Below are positions 43,114-52,979 of a stretch of 64,000 bases of DNA, in pieces. The DNA lies in contig NZ_JAIQXE010000003.1 in NCBI RefSeq assembly GCF_020076305.1, forward strand, positions 1-64,000, given 5' to 3'. The position numbers and the translations under genes were made by a program. Each line of letters begins with the position of its first letter. The first letter of the stretch is position 1. This stretch comes from Flavihumibacter profundi. Lineage in GTDB: Bacteria > Bacteroidota > Bacteroidia > Chitinophagales > Chitinophagaceae. The notes beneath the pieces are model-generated. The model was not told the DNA's origin, ran no database searches, and saw only the letters and a program-made list of their open reading frames with translations.

Positions 43114-43905
43114 TTGAAAAAGACCCTGCTGTTTGTATGGTTTGCACTTGGGATAGCCGTGGCAGCTTCTGCCCAGGAAAAAGAACTGCCCCTTCCGGGG
43201 GAAGTATTTTCTGTTGCAGGTTCCACAGCTTTCCTGATACTGCCTGAAAAGAAAACTACGGATCGCAGTCCTGTGCCATGGGTCTGGTATGCGCCAACCC
43301 TTCCCGGGCTTCCTGCAAAAGAAGAGCTGTGGATGTTCAGGCAATTTTTAGCTGCTGGCATCGCCATTGCCGGTATTGATGTGGGAGAATCAATGGGCAA
43401 CAAAGCCGGCAGGAAAACCTACACTGCATTATATAATGAGCTGGTAAAAAAAAGGCATTTCTCCGCGCATCCTGTTTTACTGGCACGAAGCCGCGGCGGA
43501 CTGATGTTATATAACTGGGCGGTTGAGCATCCTCAGGAAGTTGGGGCCATCGCCGGCATCTACCCTGTTGGTGATTTGTCTTCCTATCCCGGATTAGAAA
43601 AAGCAGCTATTGCTTACGGTTGGCCTTTGAAAAAAATGAAACGGAAGTTAGCCGGTAATAATCCCGTTAACCGTGTTAAACCATTAGCCAAAGCGCGGGT
43701 GCCCATATTGCATTTGCATGGTGATGTGGATGAACTGGTGCCCCTGGCGCAAAACTCCGGCGCAATAGCAGCGGAGTACAAAAAATACGGCGGGCCAATG
43801 ACCCTCCTGGTCCAGAAAGGCCAGGGCCATAATATGTGGGAAGGTTTTTTCCAGTCGCAGGAACTGGTTGATTTTGTGATCAGCAATGCACTGAAAAAAC
43901 CTTAG
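43114..43905 (+). CDS. Exported alpha/beta hydrolase
   Basis: 263 residues. Start codon is TTG (43114), needed for a good signal peptide (MKKTLLFVWFALGIAVAASA). The nucleophile elbow is LLARSRGGLMLYNW, and the acid and His lie in LHGDVDELVPL and KGQGHNMWEG. Small prolyl-oligopeptidase- or dienelactone-hydrolase-like fold; substrate unknown. 21 bases after the DUF5009 gene, so the last gene of the plus-strand operon. It overlaps the end of the convergent GH95 gene by 4 bases. Confidence 0.8.
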   Translation: MKKTLLFVWFALGIAVAASAQEKELPLPGEVFSVAGSTAFLILPEKKTTDRSPVPWVWYAPTLPGLPAKEELWMFRQFLAAGIAIAGIDVGESMGNKAGRKTYTALYNELVKKRHFSAHPVLLARSRGGLMLYNWAVEHPQEVGAIAGIYPVGDLSSYPGLEKAAIAYGWPLKKMKRKLAGNNPVNRVKPLAKARVPILHLHGDVDELVPLAQNSGAIAAEYKKYGGPMTLLVQKGQGHNMWEGFFQSQELVDFVISNALKKP

Positions 43906-46355
43906 AAAGTATACTCATATTTTTTGCCGGGCTCTGTGTTAAAATCATAGTCCACCGTTTTCCGTGGCGCCGGGTTTTTCAGTTTCGCTTTCCTTGAGAT
44001 AACCGGGTCCTGGAAAAGTGGCACAGTGTAAAAAGGATTCGGGTTATTGCCACCAGGATTATTGGCGATCTCCCTTGAACCCGGTAAGACCAATGGTTCA
44101 TAGGAACGGATACGGCAATACCCCCCGAGACCGGAGTAGACCACCAGTTTTTTTAGTTTACCCTTTTGCCAGGCCATATCGATCGTGAATCCGCCCCTGG
44201 CTTTCAGTCCTTTTACTTCACCATTTTCCCAGGCATCAGGTAAGGCCGGCAGTACATGGATCGCACCATCCTGCGATTGCAGCAGCATTTCCGCGATACC
44301 TGCCGTGCAGCCAAAATTGCCATCAATCTGGAAAGGCGGATGCGCGTCGAAAAGATTGGGGTAAGTGCCGCCACCTTCCTTGTTACTGTCAACCGGGCTC
44401 AGCTGGTCGGTAATGAGTTTAAAAGCATGGTTGCCATCCAGTAAGCGGGCCCAGCAATTGACTTTCCAACCCATGGACCAGCCCGTAGATACATCACCCC
44501 GGTAGACCAGTGAATTCCTGGCTGCTTCAAACAATTCAGGGTGACGATACGGTGAAATCAGGTTGCCAGGATACAAGCCCCACAAGTGCGAAATATGGCG
44601 GTGTTTGTCATTAGGGTCATCCCAGTCCTGCATCCATTCCTGCAACTGGCTGTACTGCCCGATTTGCATAGGCGCCAGTCCACCGATTTTCTGCTGCAAC
44701 TTTTTTACCAGTTCAGGATCTGTGTCCAGGATTTGCGCAGCCCGGATGGTATTGGAAAAGAGGGAGAAAACAAGCTGGTTATCCATTGTTGTGCCAGCTG
44801 AAATACTGAAGCCCTGGTGCGCGTTTTCGGGTGAGGCTGAAGGTGAGACCACCCACCAGCCGGTGGTGGGATCTTTAAACAAAACGTCCAGGAAAAATTC
44901 ACAGGAACCCTTCATGGCTGGAAACACATCAGCCAGGAATTTCCTGTCGCCATTGAACAAATATTTTTCCCACAGGTGCTGGCATAACCAGGCACCACCG
45001 GTGGGCCAAACGCCCCATGGGCCATCGATTGCGCCCGTCATGCGCCAGAGGTCTGTATTGTGGTGCAGCACCCAACCTTTGGCGCCGTACATGGTTTGCG
45101 CGGATGATTGTCCGCTTACCGATAAGTCTTTCACCATCTGCACCAGCGGTTCCTGCATCTCCGTTAAATTGGTCAGTTCTGCCGGCCAGTAATTCATTTC
45201 GGTGTTAATGTTGGTAGTGTATTTACTTCCCCATGGCGGATCAACATGCGGGTTCCAGATGCCCTGCAGGTTAGCCGGCTGTCCGCCTGGTTGCGAACAG
45301 GAAATCAGGAGATAGCGCCCGAACTGGAAATACAGGCTCACCAGTTGCGGGTCATTGCCATTGCCAAATTGTTTGATGCGTTCATTGGTAGGAAGTGTGA
45401 TCGCATTAGATGAGCCGAGGTTTAAAGAGACGCGGTTAAAGAATTGCTGGTAGTATTTGATATGGTCATTCAGAGCTGTTGCGTAAGGTTTCTTTTCTGC
45501 CTTAACCATTTGCGCGGTTGCCAATGCATTCGGGTCGCCAAAAAGGACCTGGTAATTTTTAAAGTTGGTGGCCATGGTAAGGTAGATGGTCACGCTATTC
45601 GCATCCTTTACAACCAGGGTTGTATCCTGAGCCTTGACCGTCCCGCCTTCGGCCTTGATATCGAGGTTGGCCTGGACTTTTACAAAACCGGGTATACCGG
45701 CATGTTCCGGACCAGTTGCAGCAAGCGCCAGGGAATGTGTTCCTGTATTCCTGGAAGAACCTTGCTGTGGTGTTTTCATGGAAGCGGTGAAGCTGATGCT
45801 TTTGGGTTTACTGGCAGTAAGCCTCACCATGATGGCGTTATCCGGAAAGGATGAAAATATTTCGCGCGTGTAAATAATGCCGTTAGCAGTATAGGTCGTT
45901 TTGGTTACAGCCCGCTGGATATCCAGTTCACGGCGGAAACTGGTAAACTGGTCGTGACCTTCAAACTTCAGGTAGAGATCACCAACCGGCTGGAAAGGCA
46001 TGCCATGCACTTTCTCTGCTACAAAATTATTGCTGGCCATTTGTTCGGCTTCCTTGTACTTCCCGGCAGCAATCAGTTGCTGGATTTGCTGGAGTGCAGC
46101 TTTGCCGCCTTTCGGGTTAGCATTGGTATATGGACTACCGGCCCAGAAATCATCTTTGTTCAACTGCAGGTGTTCAAGTGCGGGATTGCCAAATACCATT
46201 GCAGCGATATGACCGTTACCGATGGGCAATGCTTCCTCCCATGTGCTTGCGGGTTTGTCGTACCAAAGGGTCATTGGGTTGGACTGTGCCAGGGCCTGAA
46301 TAAAAGAACTGGCCACCAGCAACAATAAGAGCAAAAATTTTTTAGAGCAAGTCAT
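43902..46355 (-). CDS. GH95 family alpha-L-fucosidase/galactosidase, secreted
   Basis: 817 residues. Signal peptide (LLLLLVASSFIQALAQ). N-terminal beta domain (WEEALPIGNGHIAAMVFG), then the alpha6/alpha6 barrel with the family signatures NINTEMNYWPAELTNLTEMQ (with paired Asn residues), VNCWARLLDGNHAF and DGNFGCTAGIAEM. GH95 enzymes invert at alpha-1,2-L-fucose or alpha-L-galactose. It is followed on the same strand by DUF2264, a sulfatase and GH110, indicating attack on a branched, sulfated glycan. Confidence 0.92.
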   Translation of the reverse strand: MTCSKKFLLLLLLVASSFIQALAQSNPMTLWYDKPASTWEEALPIGNGHIAAMVFGNPALEHLQLNKDDFWAGSPYTNANPKGGKAALQQIQQLIAAGKYKEAEQMASNNFVAEKVHGMPFQPVGDLYLKFEGHDQFTSFRRELDIQRAVTKTTYTANGIIYTREIFSSFPDNAIMVRLTASKPKSISFTASMKTPQQGSSRNTGTHSLALAATGPEHAGIPGFVKVQANLDIKAEGGTVKAQDTTLVVKDANSVTIYLTMATNFKNYQVLFGDPNALATAQMVKAEKKPYATALNDHIKYYQQFFNRVSLNLGSSNAITLPTNERIKQFGNGNDPQLVSLYFQFGRYLLISCSQPGGQPANLQGIWNPHVDPPWGSKYTTNINTEMNYWPAELTNLTEMQEPLVQMVKDLSVSGQSSAQTMYGAKGWVLHHNTDLWRMTGAIDGPWGVWPTGGAWLCQHLWEKYLFNGDRKFLADVFPAMKGSCEFFLDVLFKDPTTGWWVVSPSASPENAHQGFSISAGTTMDNQLVFSLFSNTIRAAQILDTDPELVKKLQQKIGGLAPMQIGQYSQLQEWMQDWDDPNDKHRHISHLWGLYPGNLISPYRHPELFEAARNSLVYRGDVSTGWSMGWKVNCWARLLDGNHAFKLITDQLSPVDSNKEGGGTYPNLFDAHPPFQIDGNFGCTAGIAEMLLQSQDGAIHVLPALPDAWENGEVKGLKARGGFTIDMAWQKGKLKKLVVYSGLGGYCRIRSYEPLVLPGSREIANNPGGNNPNPFYTVPLFQDPVISRKAKLKNPAPRKTVDYDFNTEPGKKYEYTF

Positions 46356-46364
46356 ATTGAAAAT

Positions 46365-47576
46365 TTAATAATCAACTTTATAATCCTTACGGGCATGTTC
46401 ACCCTGCCAGATTCTTTTGGAAGTCCAGTCAGCGGGCGGGTCTGTCCAGAACCGGTTCGATGCAGGCAAGCCAAGCGGGAGGAATCCCACTGTGCACAAA
46501 TATAGGCTGCCAGTGCTGGTATAGGTATCCGCCAGTTCAGGCTGGTGGCCTACAAAGCCCAGTTGCAGCCAGCCGTTTGCAGAAAAAGTACCCGCATGGT
46601 CAAAAATATTATGCGCCACTTTGGTTAAGGCGCAGCGCACTTGTGCAGGCTCGATAAAGCCGGGCATTTTTTCCATCAGGGCCACTTGTCCCAATGCCTG
46701 GAAAGCCGCATTGCGGTAAGCCATGGACCGGCCCATCACGGTGAAATATCCTTCGGGTGAAATTGCCCTCTCCTGCCACTCGGCATAACGAACCATTCTT
46801 TTGATGGCAAGGTCATATTCGGGTTGCTGCACCATTTTCTTATCAACCATTACAGCCAGCATATCCACCAGCATTGGATGGATCACGAAGGAATTATAGT
46901 AATCCATCGCAAACTTATCACCATCACTATACCAGCCATCGCCCACATACCATTCCCTGAATTTCCGGTAAGCAATATCAATACGGGCAGGGTCATACGA
47001 AGCGCCGGTCTTCGCGAGGAAGGCTTCGGTAATGCCGGCAAACAGGAGCCAGTTGTTATAGCCTGCTTTACGGTCCCTGAGGGACTGGAATTCTGTTATA
47101 AAACGTTTTTGGGTAACCGAATCCAGTGCTGACCAGAGGTTAGGCGCACGCAGGAAAGCCTGTGCCAAAAAAGCTGCGTCAACAATCGGTTGCTGTTCGG
47201 TGCGGAAGTTGAGGTAATCGGGATTAGCAGGATCTACCGCATGCGGCAATCCCTGCAGCACCAGGCTTCGCAGGTTCTTACGTTGTAGGCCTTCAGGGGT
47301 GTTATCATCAGGCAATGCAAGCCAGGGGGCGATGCCAGCCATCGTCCTGCCAACAGCTTCCAGGTAGGTAACAGCTTTCACATTCCCGCCATAACCCGGT
47401 CCCAGTTCAAGCGGCATATTTTGTTTCAGGGTACCAGCAGCCAGGTTCTGCATAACCGGGTATGCAATTTTATACAAGGTTTCTACCCAATATTTACGGT
47501 CTGCTGCACCAGTGCCTTGAGCTGGTGATCCAACTGCAAAACACAGCAACATCAGTAGTGTAATGAGGTATTTCAT
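46365..47576 (-). CDS. DUF2264 domain-containing secreted protein
   Basis: 403 residues with an N-terminal signal (MKYLITLLMLLCFAVGSPAQ). Body pattern KYWVETLYKIAYPVMQNLA, YLEAVGRTMAGIAPWL and NNWLLFAGITEAFL places it in DUF2264, an (alpha/alpha) barrel family often beside glycosidases and thought to act on polysaccharides. No catalytic assignment possible. Located 9 bases after the GH95 start codon upstream of it on the minus strand, so part of the same transcript. Confidence 0.85.
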   Translation of the reverse strand: MKYLITLLMLLCFAVGSPAQGTGAADRKYWVETLYKIAYPVMQNLAAGTLKQNMPLELGPGYGGNVKAVTYLEAVGRTMAGIAPWLALPDDNTPEGLQRKNLRSLVLQGLPHAVDPANPDYLNFRTEQQPIVDAAFLAQAFLRAPNLWSALDSVTQKRFITEFQSLRDRKAGYNNWLLFAGITEAFLAKTGASYDPARIDIAYRKFREWYVGDGWYSDGDKFAMDYYNSFVIHPMLVDMLAVMVDKKMVQQPEYDLAIKRMVRYAEWQERAISPEGYFTVMGRSMAYRNAAFQALGQVALMEKMPGFIEPAQVRCALTKVAHNIFDHAGTFSANGWLQLGFVGHQPELADTYTSTGSLYLCTVGFLPLGLPASNRFWTDPPADWTSKRIWQGEHARKDYKVDY

Positions 47577-47587
47577 GTAATTTGAAT

Positions 47588-49072
47588 TTATTGCACCACT
47601 GCAGCCGGGCGGACTTCGGTGCCGACTGTTTTGGTTAAGCCATCACCGAGGGCCTGCCGGTATTTATCAGCGATAGCACTAAGCTGTTGAACAACTTCAG
47701 GATACTGCTCCTTCAGGTCGCGGTCTTCACCCGGGTCCCTGTACAAATTATAGAGTGCAAGCTTCACGGTATCGGTACCATATTTACCCGGGAAGCCATC
47801 GCGGCCAATGGTTGCGGGTGGACCATAGGTTTGGGAGGTAGCGGGGAAGACCAGTTTCCATTGCCCTTTGCGGATCGCTTTCAGGTTATTGCGGTCGTAG
47901 TAATAAGCAAACTCATCGCGCGCAATATAATTTTCATCGCCCAGGATCAGTTTACTAAAATCAAGGCCATCAATTTTGTTAGCAGGCATTTTGGCCTGGC
48001 ATAAGTCCACCAGGGTTGGTAGTATATCCATGGTAGTGAGTAACCGGGAGGAAACCGTGCCGGCTTTTATTTTCCCCGGCCAGCTGATGATAGCCGGCAC
48101 TTTCAGGCCACCGTCCCAGGCTGTGCCCTTCCCTTCACGTAATCCACCTGTATTTCCGGCATGGTTGCCGAATATGAGCCAGGGACCATTATCACTGGTA
48201 AAGATGACGATGGTATTATCCTGGATATGATTGGCCTGAATGGCCTTCACTACTTCACCAACAGACCAGTCGACCTCTTCCATAACGTCGCCAAATAAAC
48301 CTGCACCGCTTTTCCCCTTAAAAGCATTAGAAGCCGCAATAGGCACATGTACCATGGAATGCGCGAGGTACAGGAAGAAAGGCTTCCTTTTATTTTTATT
48401 GATAAACGCTACCGCCCTTTCCGTATACAGTTTCGTCAGGGTAGATTGGTCCTCTAAGGTTTTCAGTGTTCTGATGGTGTTATTCCCTTCAATAAGAGGC
48501 AGCGGTGGGTAGGTAGAGCGGTAATTGGTGGTATCGGTATAAGGCGTGCCGTCATAATATACCGGCCACATATCGTTGGAATAAGGGAGCCCGAGATATT
48601 CATCAAAGCCATGCTGCAAAGGCAGGAAAGGAACATGGTTACCCAGGTGCCATTTACCCACCATGCCGGTTGCATAACCACGGGCTTTCAGCAATTCAGC
48701 AATTGTTTCTTCATTTGGGTTCAACGCGATTTTACTGTTATGGTCCAAGGCGCCGGAAATCCCAATGCGGGTTGGATAACAACCCGTGAGCAAGGCGCTC
48801 CGAGAGGCACTGCAAACGGCCTGTGCGGCATAGAAATTAGTGAGTCGCATACCCTGGTTGGCAAGTGCATCAATATTCGGTGTTTTATAAGGCCCGCCGC
48901 CATAGCAAACCGGGTCACCATAGCCCATGTCATCCATGAAGATGATGACAACGTTGGGAGAAGAAGGGGTTTCTGTTTTAGGTTTAATATGCAAATGTTT
49001 AGCTGAAAAAGCCAGTAAACCAATACTACCTGTCAGCACAATGCCAAGAGTCAGTTTTATAGATTTTATCAT
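47588..49072 (-). CDS. Secreted sulfatase (family S1, CxAxR type)
   Basis: 494 residues. Signal peptide at the start, then NVVIIFMDDMGYGDP with the metal-binding Asp pair and the maturation motif C87-S-A-S-R91 (VCSASRSALLTG), in which Cys becomes formylglycine. KWHLG and TSDNGPW complete the site. It removes sulfate esters from a polysaccharide. The Cys type needs a formylglycine-generating enzyme, which is not in this window. It lies 11 bases before the DUF2264 gene. Confidence 0.92.
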   Translation of the reverse strand: MIKSIKLTLGIVLTGSIGLLAFSAKHLHIKPKTETPSSPNVVIIFMDDMGYGDPVCYGGGPYKTPNIDALANQGMRLTNFYAAQAVCSASRSALLTGCYPTRIGISGALDHNSKIALNPNEETIAELLKARGYATGMVGKWHLGNHVPFLPLQHGFDEYLGLPYSNDMWPVYYDGTPYTDTTNYRSTYPPLPLIEGNNTIRTLKTLEDQSTLTKLYTERAVAFINKNKRKPFFLYLAHSMVHVPIAASNAFKGKSGAGLFGDVMEEVDWSVGEVVKAIQANHIQDNTIVIFTSDNGPWLIFGNHAGNTGGLREGKGTAWDGGLKVPAIISWPGKIKAGTVSSRLLTTMDILPTLVDLCQAKMPANKIDGLDFSKLILGDENYIARDEFAYYYDRNNLKAIRKGQWKLVFPATSQTYGPPATIGRDGFPGKYGTDTVKLALYNLYRDPGEDRDLKEQYPEVVQQLSAIADKYRQALGDGLTKTVGTEVRPAAVVQ

Positions 49073-49075
49073 GAA

Positions 49076-50926
49076 CTAAAGATTATTCATCTTAAAGAAT
49101 GTTTCTCCCTTTATCTTAATTTCCTTGCTGCCCATATTTTCAATGCTAATGTTTTTTCCCAATACATCACCAATTATAATATTCTTCCCGATCTCCACAT
49201 TTTTACAGGCGTTAAAACTAAGCCCGGACTTCCGGGTATGGAATGGCGTAAACTGGTTACTGCGTTCAATGGTGTTATTGCTGAAAACCAATCCATCTAC
49301 AGAAAGCGCATACAGGATCGGGTAATCGAAGGGATGGAATTTGTTGCCGGTGATTTTAATATTCCTATGGTAACAAGGCGCTTTCAAATCCATTTTGGGA
49401 ATCTCGGGCATGATGGAAATAATCCCTTCACAAAACTGGTAATTGGAGGTGAGGCAGGGCGCCTGGAAATCATTGCCCCTGATGGTAACATCGCGCACGC
49501 CTCCGGTTTCATACCAATAGTTAGCATCACCTGCAATCAGGATGGCCGACCCGCTGGATGAGAAAATATTGTTTTCAATAAGCACTTTCCCGGGGGTTGA
49601 TACCAGTATTCCCCTTGCGCGGTTACTTTTAAAGCGGCTATTCGTTATTGTTACATCAGGCACCCAGGTAAGGTTTTCCAGTGCGTCTCCTTCCGTGATT
49701 GATGCAGGAACTGAAGCTTCAAATTCCACTTCAAAGGTTTCATTGGTTAACCGGGTAAAAGTCTTAACCAGGCCATTGGCAATGGTAGTCATACCGGCAT
49801 TTTCAATGAACCCGACCTTTTCACCCGTTCTTGCCCAGGTCATGCCAACACTTTGCTTTTCCATGAACTGGCAAAGGAGTTTCTGGTCATTGATCCTTTT
49901 GATGATCCTTACACTGGTGCCATGCACATTAATAGGATCATCCATCAATCCTTCAAATTCACAATCATCCACCACAATAGTACCCTTGCAATTAGAGTAA
50001 TGGAAGCCATCATCATGCCCGCTCAGGAACCTGCCCTTTGCGGTATTCGGTCCTACCAAAACACTATGCATAACCAGGTTGGAACTGTATTGCGATAAAA
50101 CCCCGAGCCCGGCAGTATGGTAAATTTTCAGGTTATCCAGGGTGACATGGTCACTCTCCAGGATGAATATCCCGGCATGGTCGCGTTCGCTGTGACGCAG
50201 CACCAGTATATTTCCCGGTTTGGGTTTTCGGGCAAAGTCATAAAGAAGACGAACCTGTCCGGGTGCTATTGCTTTAGCGGTATACTGATCCCAGTTACTG
50301 CCAAGGCAGGGTTGATCGCCGGTACCCTGTGCAATCAGGCGGGTCTGGCTGTCAAATTCCATCACGCCCCACCACTCGCTTTTCCAGCCCTCACCGACAA
50401 AAACCAGCTTACCATTTTCAATGATATAAGGTGATTCAACATAGTTCACCTGGATATCAATATACTGTGGTGTTACCTGGAGAATTTTAGCCTGCGCAGT
50501 TAATGGGATATCCCAATCGACCTGCAGGTTTTTGATGGTGATGTGGTCAGACTCTTCAACGGTAAATGGCTGGATACGGTCGTGCATGATGAAGTCTGAT
50601 CCATTGCCATCGATGGTCAGTTGTTTGAACTGGCCGATCAGTATCGCCAGTCGCTTGGGGTTATTATCTGTAGTATTCGACTCAAAATAAGTCTTCTCAA
50701 AACTGTACTGGGGCCAGAAATCATAGCGTCCTTTCGGGAATACCAGGACCGGCTTTTTAACTTCGCGGCATTTTTCCAGGGCTTTAATAATATACGGGGT
50801 TGCATTAATACGCGAATCCGGTGACAATCCGAAAGAACTGACCAGGACAGTATCCTGCGAATGGGCAACAAAAGGAGCAGACAAAATTGAGATTCCACCA
50901 AGCAGAACCAGGGTTAGAAGTTTCAT
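49076..50926 (-). CDS. GH110-type alpha-1,3-galactosidase
   Basis: 616 residues from ATG 50926. Signal peptide (MKLLTLVLLGGISILSAPFV). Right-handed beta-helix with family features SGHDDGFHYSNCKGTIVVDD, FEGLMDDPINVHGTSVRI and RARGILVSTPGKVLIENNIF. GH110 enzymes cut terminal alpha-1,3-galactose, as on blood-group B or carrageenan-like glycans. First gene of the GH95 group; the next start is 3 bases after its stop. Together these genes would strip galactose, sulfate and fucose or galactose from one glycan. Confidence 0.85.
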   Translation of the reverse strand: MKLLTLVLLGGISILSAPFVAHSQDTVLVSSFGLSPDSRINATPYIIKALEKCREVKKPVLVFPKGRYDFWPQYSFEKTYFESNTTDNNPKRLAILIGQFKQLTIDGNGSDFIMHDRIQPFTVEESDHITIKNLQVDWDIPLTAQAKILQVTPQYIDIQVNYVESPYIIENGKLVFVGEGWKSEWWGVMEFDSQTRLIAQGTGDQPCLGSNWDQYTAKAIAPGQVRLLYDFARKPKPGNILVLRHSERDHAGIFILESDHVTLDNLKIYHTAGLGVLSQYSSNLVMHSVLVGPNTAKGRFLSGHDDGFHYSNCKGTIVVDDCEFEGLMDDPINVHGTSVRIIKRINDQKLLCQFMEKQSVGMTWARTGEKVGFIENAGMTTIANGLVKTFTRLTNETFEVEFEASVPASITEGDALENLTWVPDVTITNSRFKSNRARGILVSTPGKVLIENNIFSSSGSAILIAGDANYWYETGGVRDVTIRGNDFQAPCLTSNYQFCEGIISIMPEIPKMDLKAPCYHRNIKITGNKFHPFDYPILYALSVDGLVFSNNTIERSNQFTPFHTRKSGLSFNACKNVEIGKNIIIGDVLGKNISIENMGSKEIKIKGETFFKMNNL

Positions 50927-51039
50927 AGCTGGCAATTTATCAATTCTGGCGCAAAACAATAAAGCGACTATTCTTCCCTGCTGATAAAAATCATGTTTAT
51001 TCTTAAAAAACTACTGCACATTTAGGAGACCCGCAATAA

Positions 51040-52425
51040 ATGCCTGTATTTATGAAATCGATCATAGAGCCATTTAAAATAAAATCAGTTGAGCCCATTT
51101 ATTTTACCAGTAAAGAAGAAAGGATTGCAATTTTAAAGGAAGCATTTTATAACCCCTTCTTAATTCATTCCAATAAAGTACTCATTGATTTATTAACAGA
51201 TAGCGGCACCAGTGCTATGAGCAGTAACCAGTGGGCCGGGATAATGCTGGGCGATGAATCCTATGCGGGAAGCCCAAGTTTTTTCCGCTTTGAAGCAACG
51301 GTACAAAAACTAACAGGAATGCCGCTGGTAATCCCCACGCACCAGGGACGCGCGTCGGAAAAAATACTATTCAGCATTGTCGGTGGAAAGGGGAAGTACT
51401 TTTTAAGCAATACCCTATTTGATACAACCCGCGCCAATATAGAATTTACAGGTGCGGAAGGCATTGACCTTTTATGCGAAGAGGGAAAGCATACCGGCAT
51501 ACCGGCCCCGTTTAAAGGCAATGTTGATATCGCCCTGCTTCAGGAAACTATCAGGGAAAAAGGTGCTGAAAATATACCGCTCTGCATCATAACGGTCACC
51601 AACAACTCAGGTGGCGGGCAGCCGGTGAGCATGGCAAATATTAAAGCGGTAAAAAAAATATGTACTGAAAATAATATCCCGCTGTTTATAGATGCCTGCC
51701 GTTTTGCCGAGAATTGCTATTTTATCAAGCTGCGCGAGGAAGGTTATGCCAGCAAATCCATTCCGGATATTGCAGCCGAACTCTTTTCTTATGCAGATGG
51801 TTGTACGATGAGCGCCAAGAAGGACGCATTCGCCAATATTGGTGGATTTATTGCCCTTCACGATAAATCACTTGCTTTACAATGCAGGAACTTATTGGTG
51901 ATAACAGAAGGTTTCCCAACGTATGGGGGCCTGGCAGGCCGTGATCTTGAAGCCATCGCCATTGGCCTGGTTGAGGTAATGGATGAGCATTACCTGCATT
52001 ACCGTATCCGGAGCATTGAATACCTGGCCAACAAACTTATTGCAGCGGGTGTGCCTGTAATGCAGCCAGCCGGCGGGCATGCTGTGTACCTGGATGCAAA
52101 GGCCTTTCTGAACCATATACCCGTAGACCAATATCCGGGCCAGGCCCTGGTTAGCGAGTTGTATTTACATGGCGGAATCAGGAGTGTGGAAATCGGGTCG
52201 CTGATGTTTGGAAAGTATGATGAAGACGGAAAGCTGGTTCCCGCCCATATGGAATTAGTAAGGCTGGCCATTCCAAGACGGGTATATACGCAAAGCCATA
52301 TTGATTATGTGGCCGAAGTTATTATTGAGGTATTCAATAAAAGGAGCGAAATAAAAGGGATGCAAATCATTGAAGAAGCACAGGTCCTTCGGCACTTCAC
52401 CGCTAAATTGCATCCCGTAGAATAA
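51040..52425 (+). CDS. tnaA: Tryptophanase / tyrosine phenol-lyase (beta-elimination PLP enzyme)
   Basis: 461 residues, full length for the family. The PLP-binding Lys is in SYADGCTMSAKKDAFANIGG (about K261), with FIDACRFAEN near 219 and THQGRASEKIL at 100. Tryptophanase splits tryptophan into indole, pyruvate and ammonia; tyrosine phenol-lyase does the same with tyrosine. The residues that separate the two cannot be judged without an alignment. Divergent from the GH110 gene; no tnaC leader or TnaB transporter next to it. Confidence 0.85.
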   Translation: MPVFMKSIIEPFKIKSVEPIYFTSKEERIAILKEAFYNPFLIHSNKVLIDLLTDSGTSAMSSNQWAGIMLGDESYAGSPSFFRFEATVQKLTGMPLVIPTHQGRASEKILFSIVGGKGKYFLSNTLFDTTRANIEFTGAEGIDLLCEEGKHTGIPAPFKGNVDIALLQETIREKGAENIPLCIITVTNNSGGGQPVSMANIKAVKKICTENNIPLFIDACRFAENCYFIKLREEGYASKSIPDIAAELFSYADGCTMSAKKDAFANIGGFIALHDKSLALQCRNLLVITEGFPTYGGLAGRDLEAIAIGLVEVMDEHYLHYRIRSIEYLANKLIAAGVPVMQPAGGHAVYLDAKAFLNHIPVDQYPGQALVSELYLHGGIRSVEIGSLMFGKYDEDGKLVPAHMELVRLAIPRRVYTQSHIDYVAEVIIEVFNKRSEIKGMQIIEEAQVLRHFTAKLHPVE

Positions 52426-52443
52426 TAAATTTTTCTATCCGGC

Positions 52444-52959
52444 CTACCTGGCCTTATGCGCTTCCAGTTCAATCTCAATCATGAACTCTGGCAATGCAAG
52501 CTCACGTACCCCAAACCAGGAGCCTGTAGGAAATTGCTTTTTGTAAATGGTATTGCGGTAAGCCGATTGTTTTAAAAATTCCGGCATGTTGGTCGTTAAT
52601 ATATTCTCAACCACTACGTCGTCAAAAGTACAACCATAGTGTTTCAATACTTTATCCAGGTCTGAATAACAGTTTTTCATCTGTTGCAGCAAATCACCTT
52701 TTGCAGTCGGAATGCCTTTATCGTCCATGCTGACAGCTCCGGATATTTTAATATCGTTGCCAATTCTTACTGCATGTGAATAGCCAAATGCTTTTTCAGC
52801 TTCCGGGCGAAGCAGGAAATACTCAGGCGTATCGACCTGGACAATCTGTTCAATTTTAACTTCCTTAACCTGGTCTTTGCAACTTTGCAAAGCAATAATT
52901 AAAGCGAGAACTGAAGCAATAAATTTCAGTTGACTGGAAAACTTAAAACCATTATGCAT
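52444..52959 (-). CDS. RidA/YjgF-family lipoprotein
   Basis: 171 residues. A lipoprotein signal ends in LALIIALQSCKD (Cys near 27). The RidA domain (KISGAVSMDDKGIPTAKGDLLQQMKNC through ELALPEFMIEIELEAHKA) follows; no clear statement about the active-site Arg can be made from sequence alone. RidA proteins remove reactive enamines in the cytoplasm; an exported one is less usual. It ends 18 bases from the convergent tryptophanase stop and lies downstream of an MFS transporter. Confidence 0.8.
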   Translation of the reverse strand: MHNGFKFSSQLKFIASVLALIIALQSCKDQVKEVKIEQIVQVDTPEYFLLRPEAEKAFGYSHAVRIGNDIKISGAVSMDDKGIPTAKGDLLQQMKNCYSDLDKVLKHYGCTFDDVVVENILTTNMPEFLKQSAYRNTIYKKQFPTGSWFGVRELALPEFMIEIELEAHKAR

Positions 52960-52979
52960 ATTTCATAGTTTTTGCCTGC

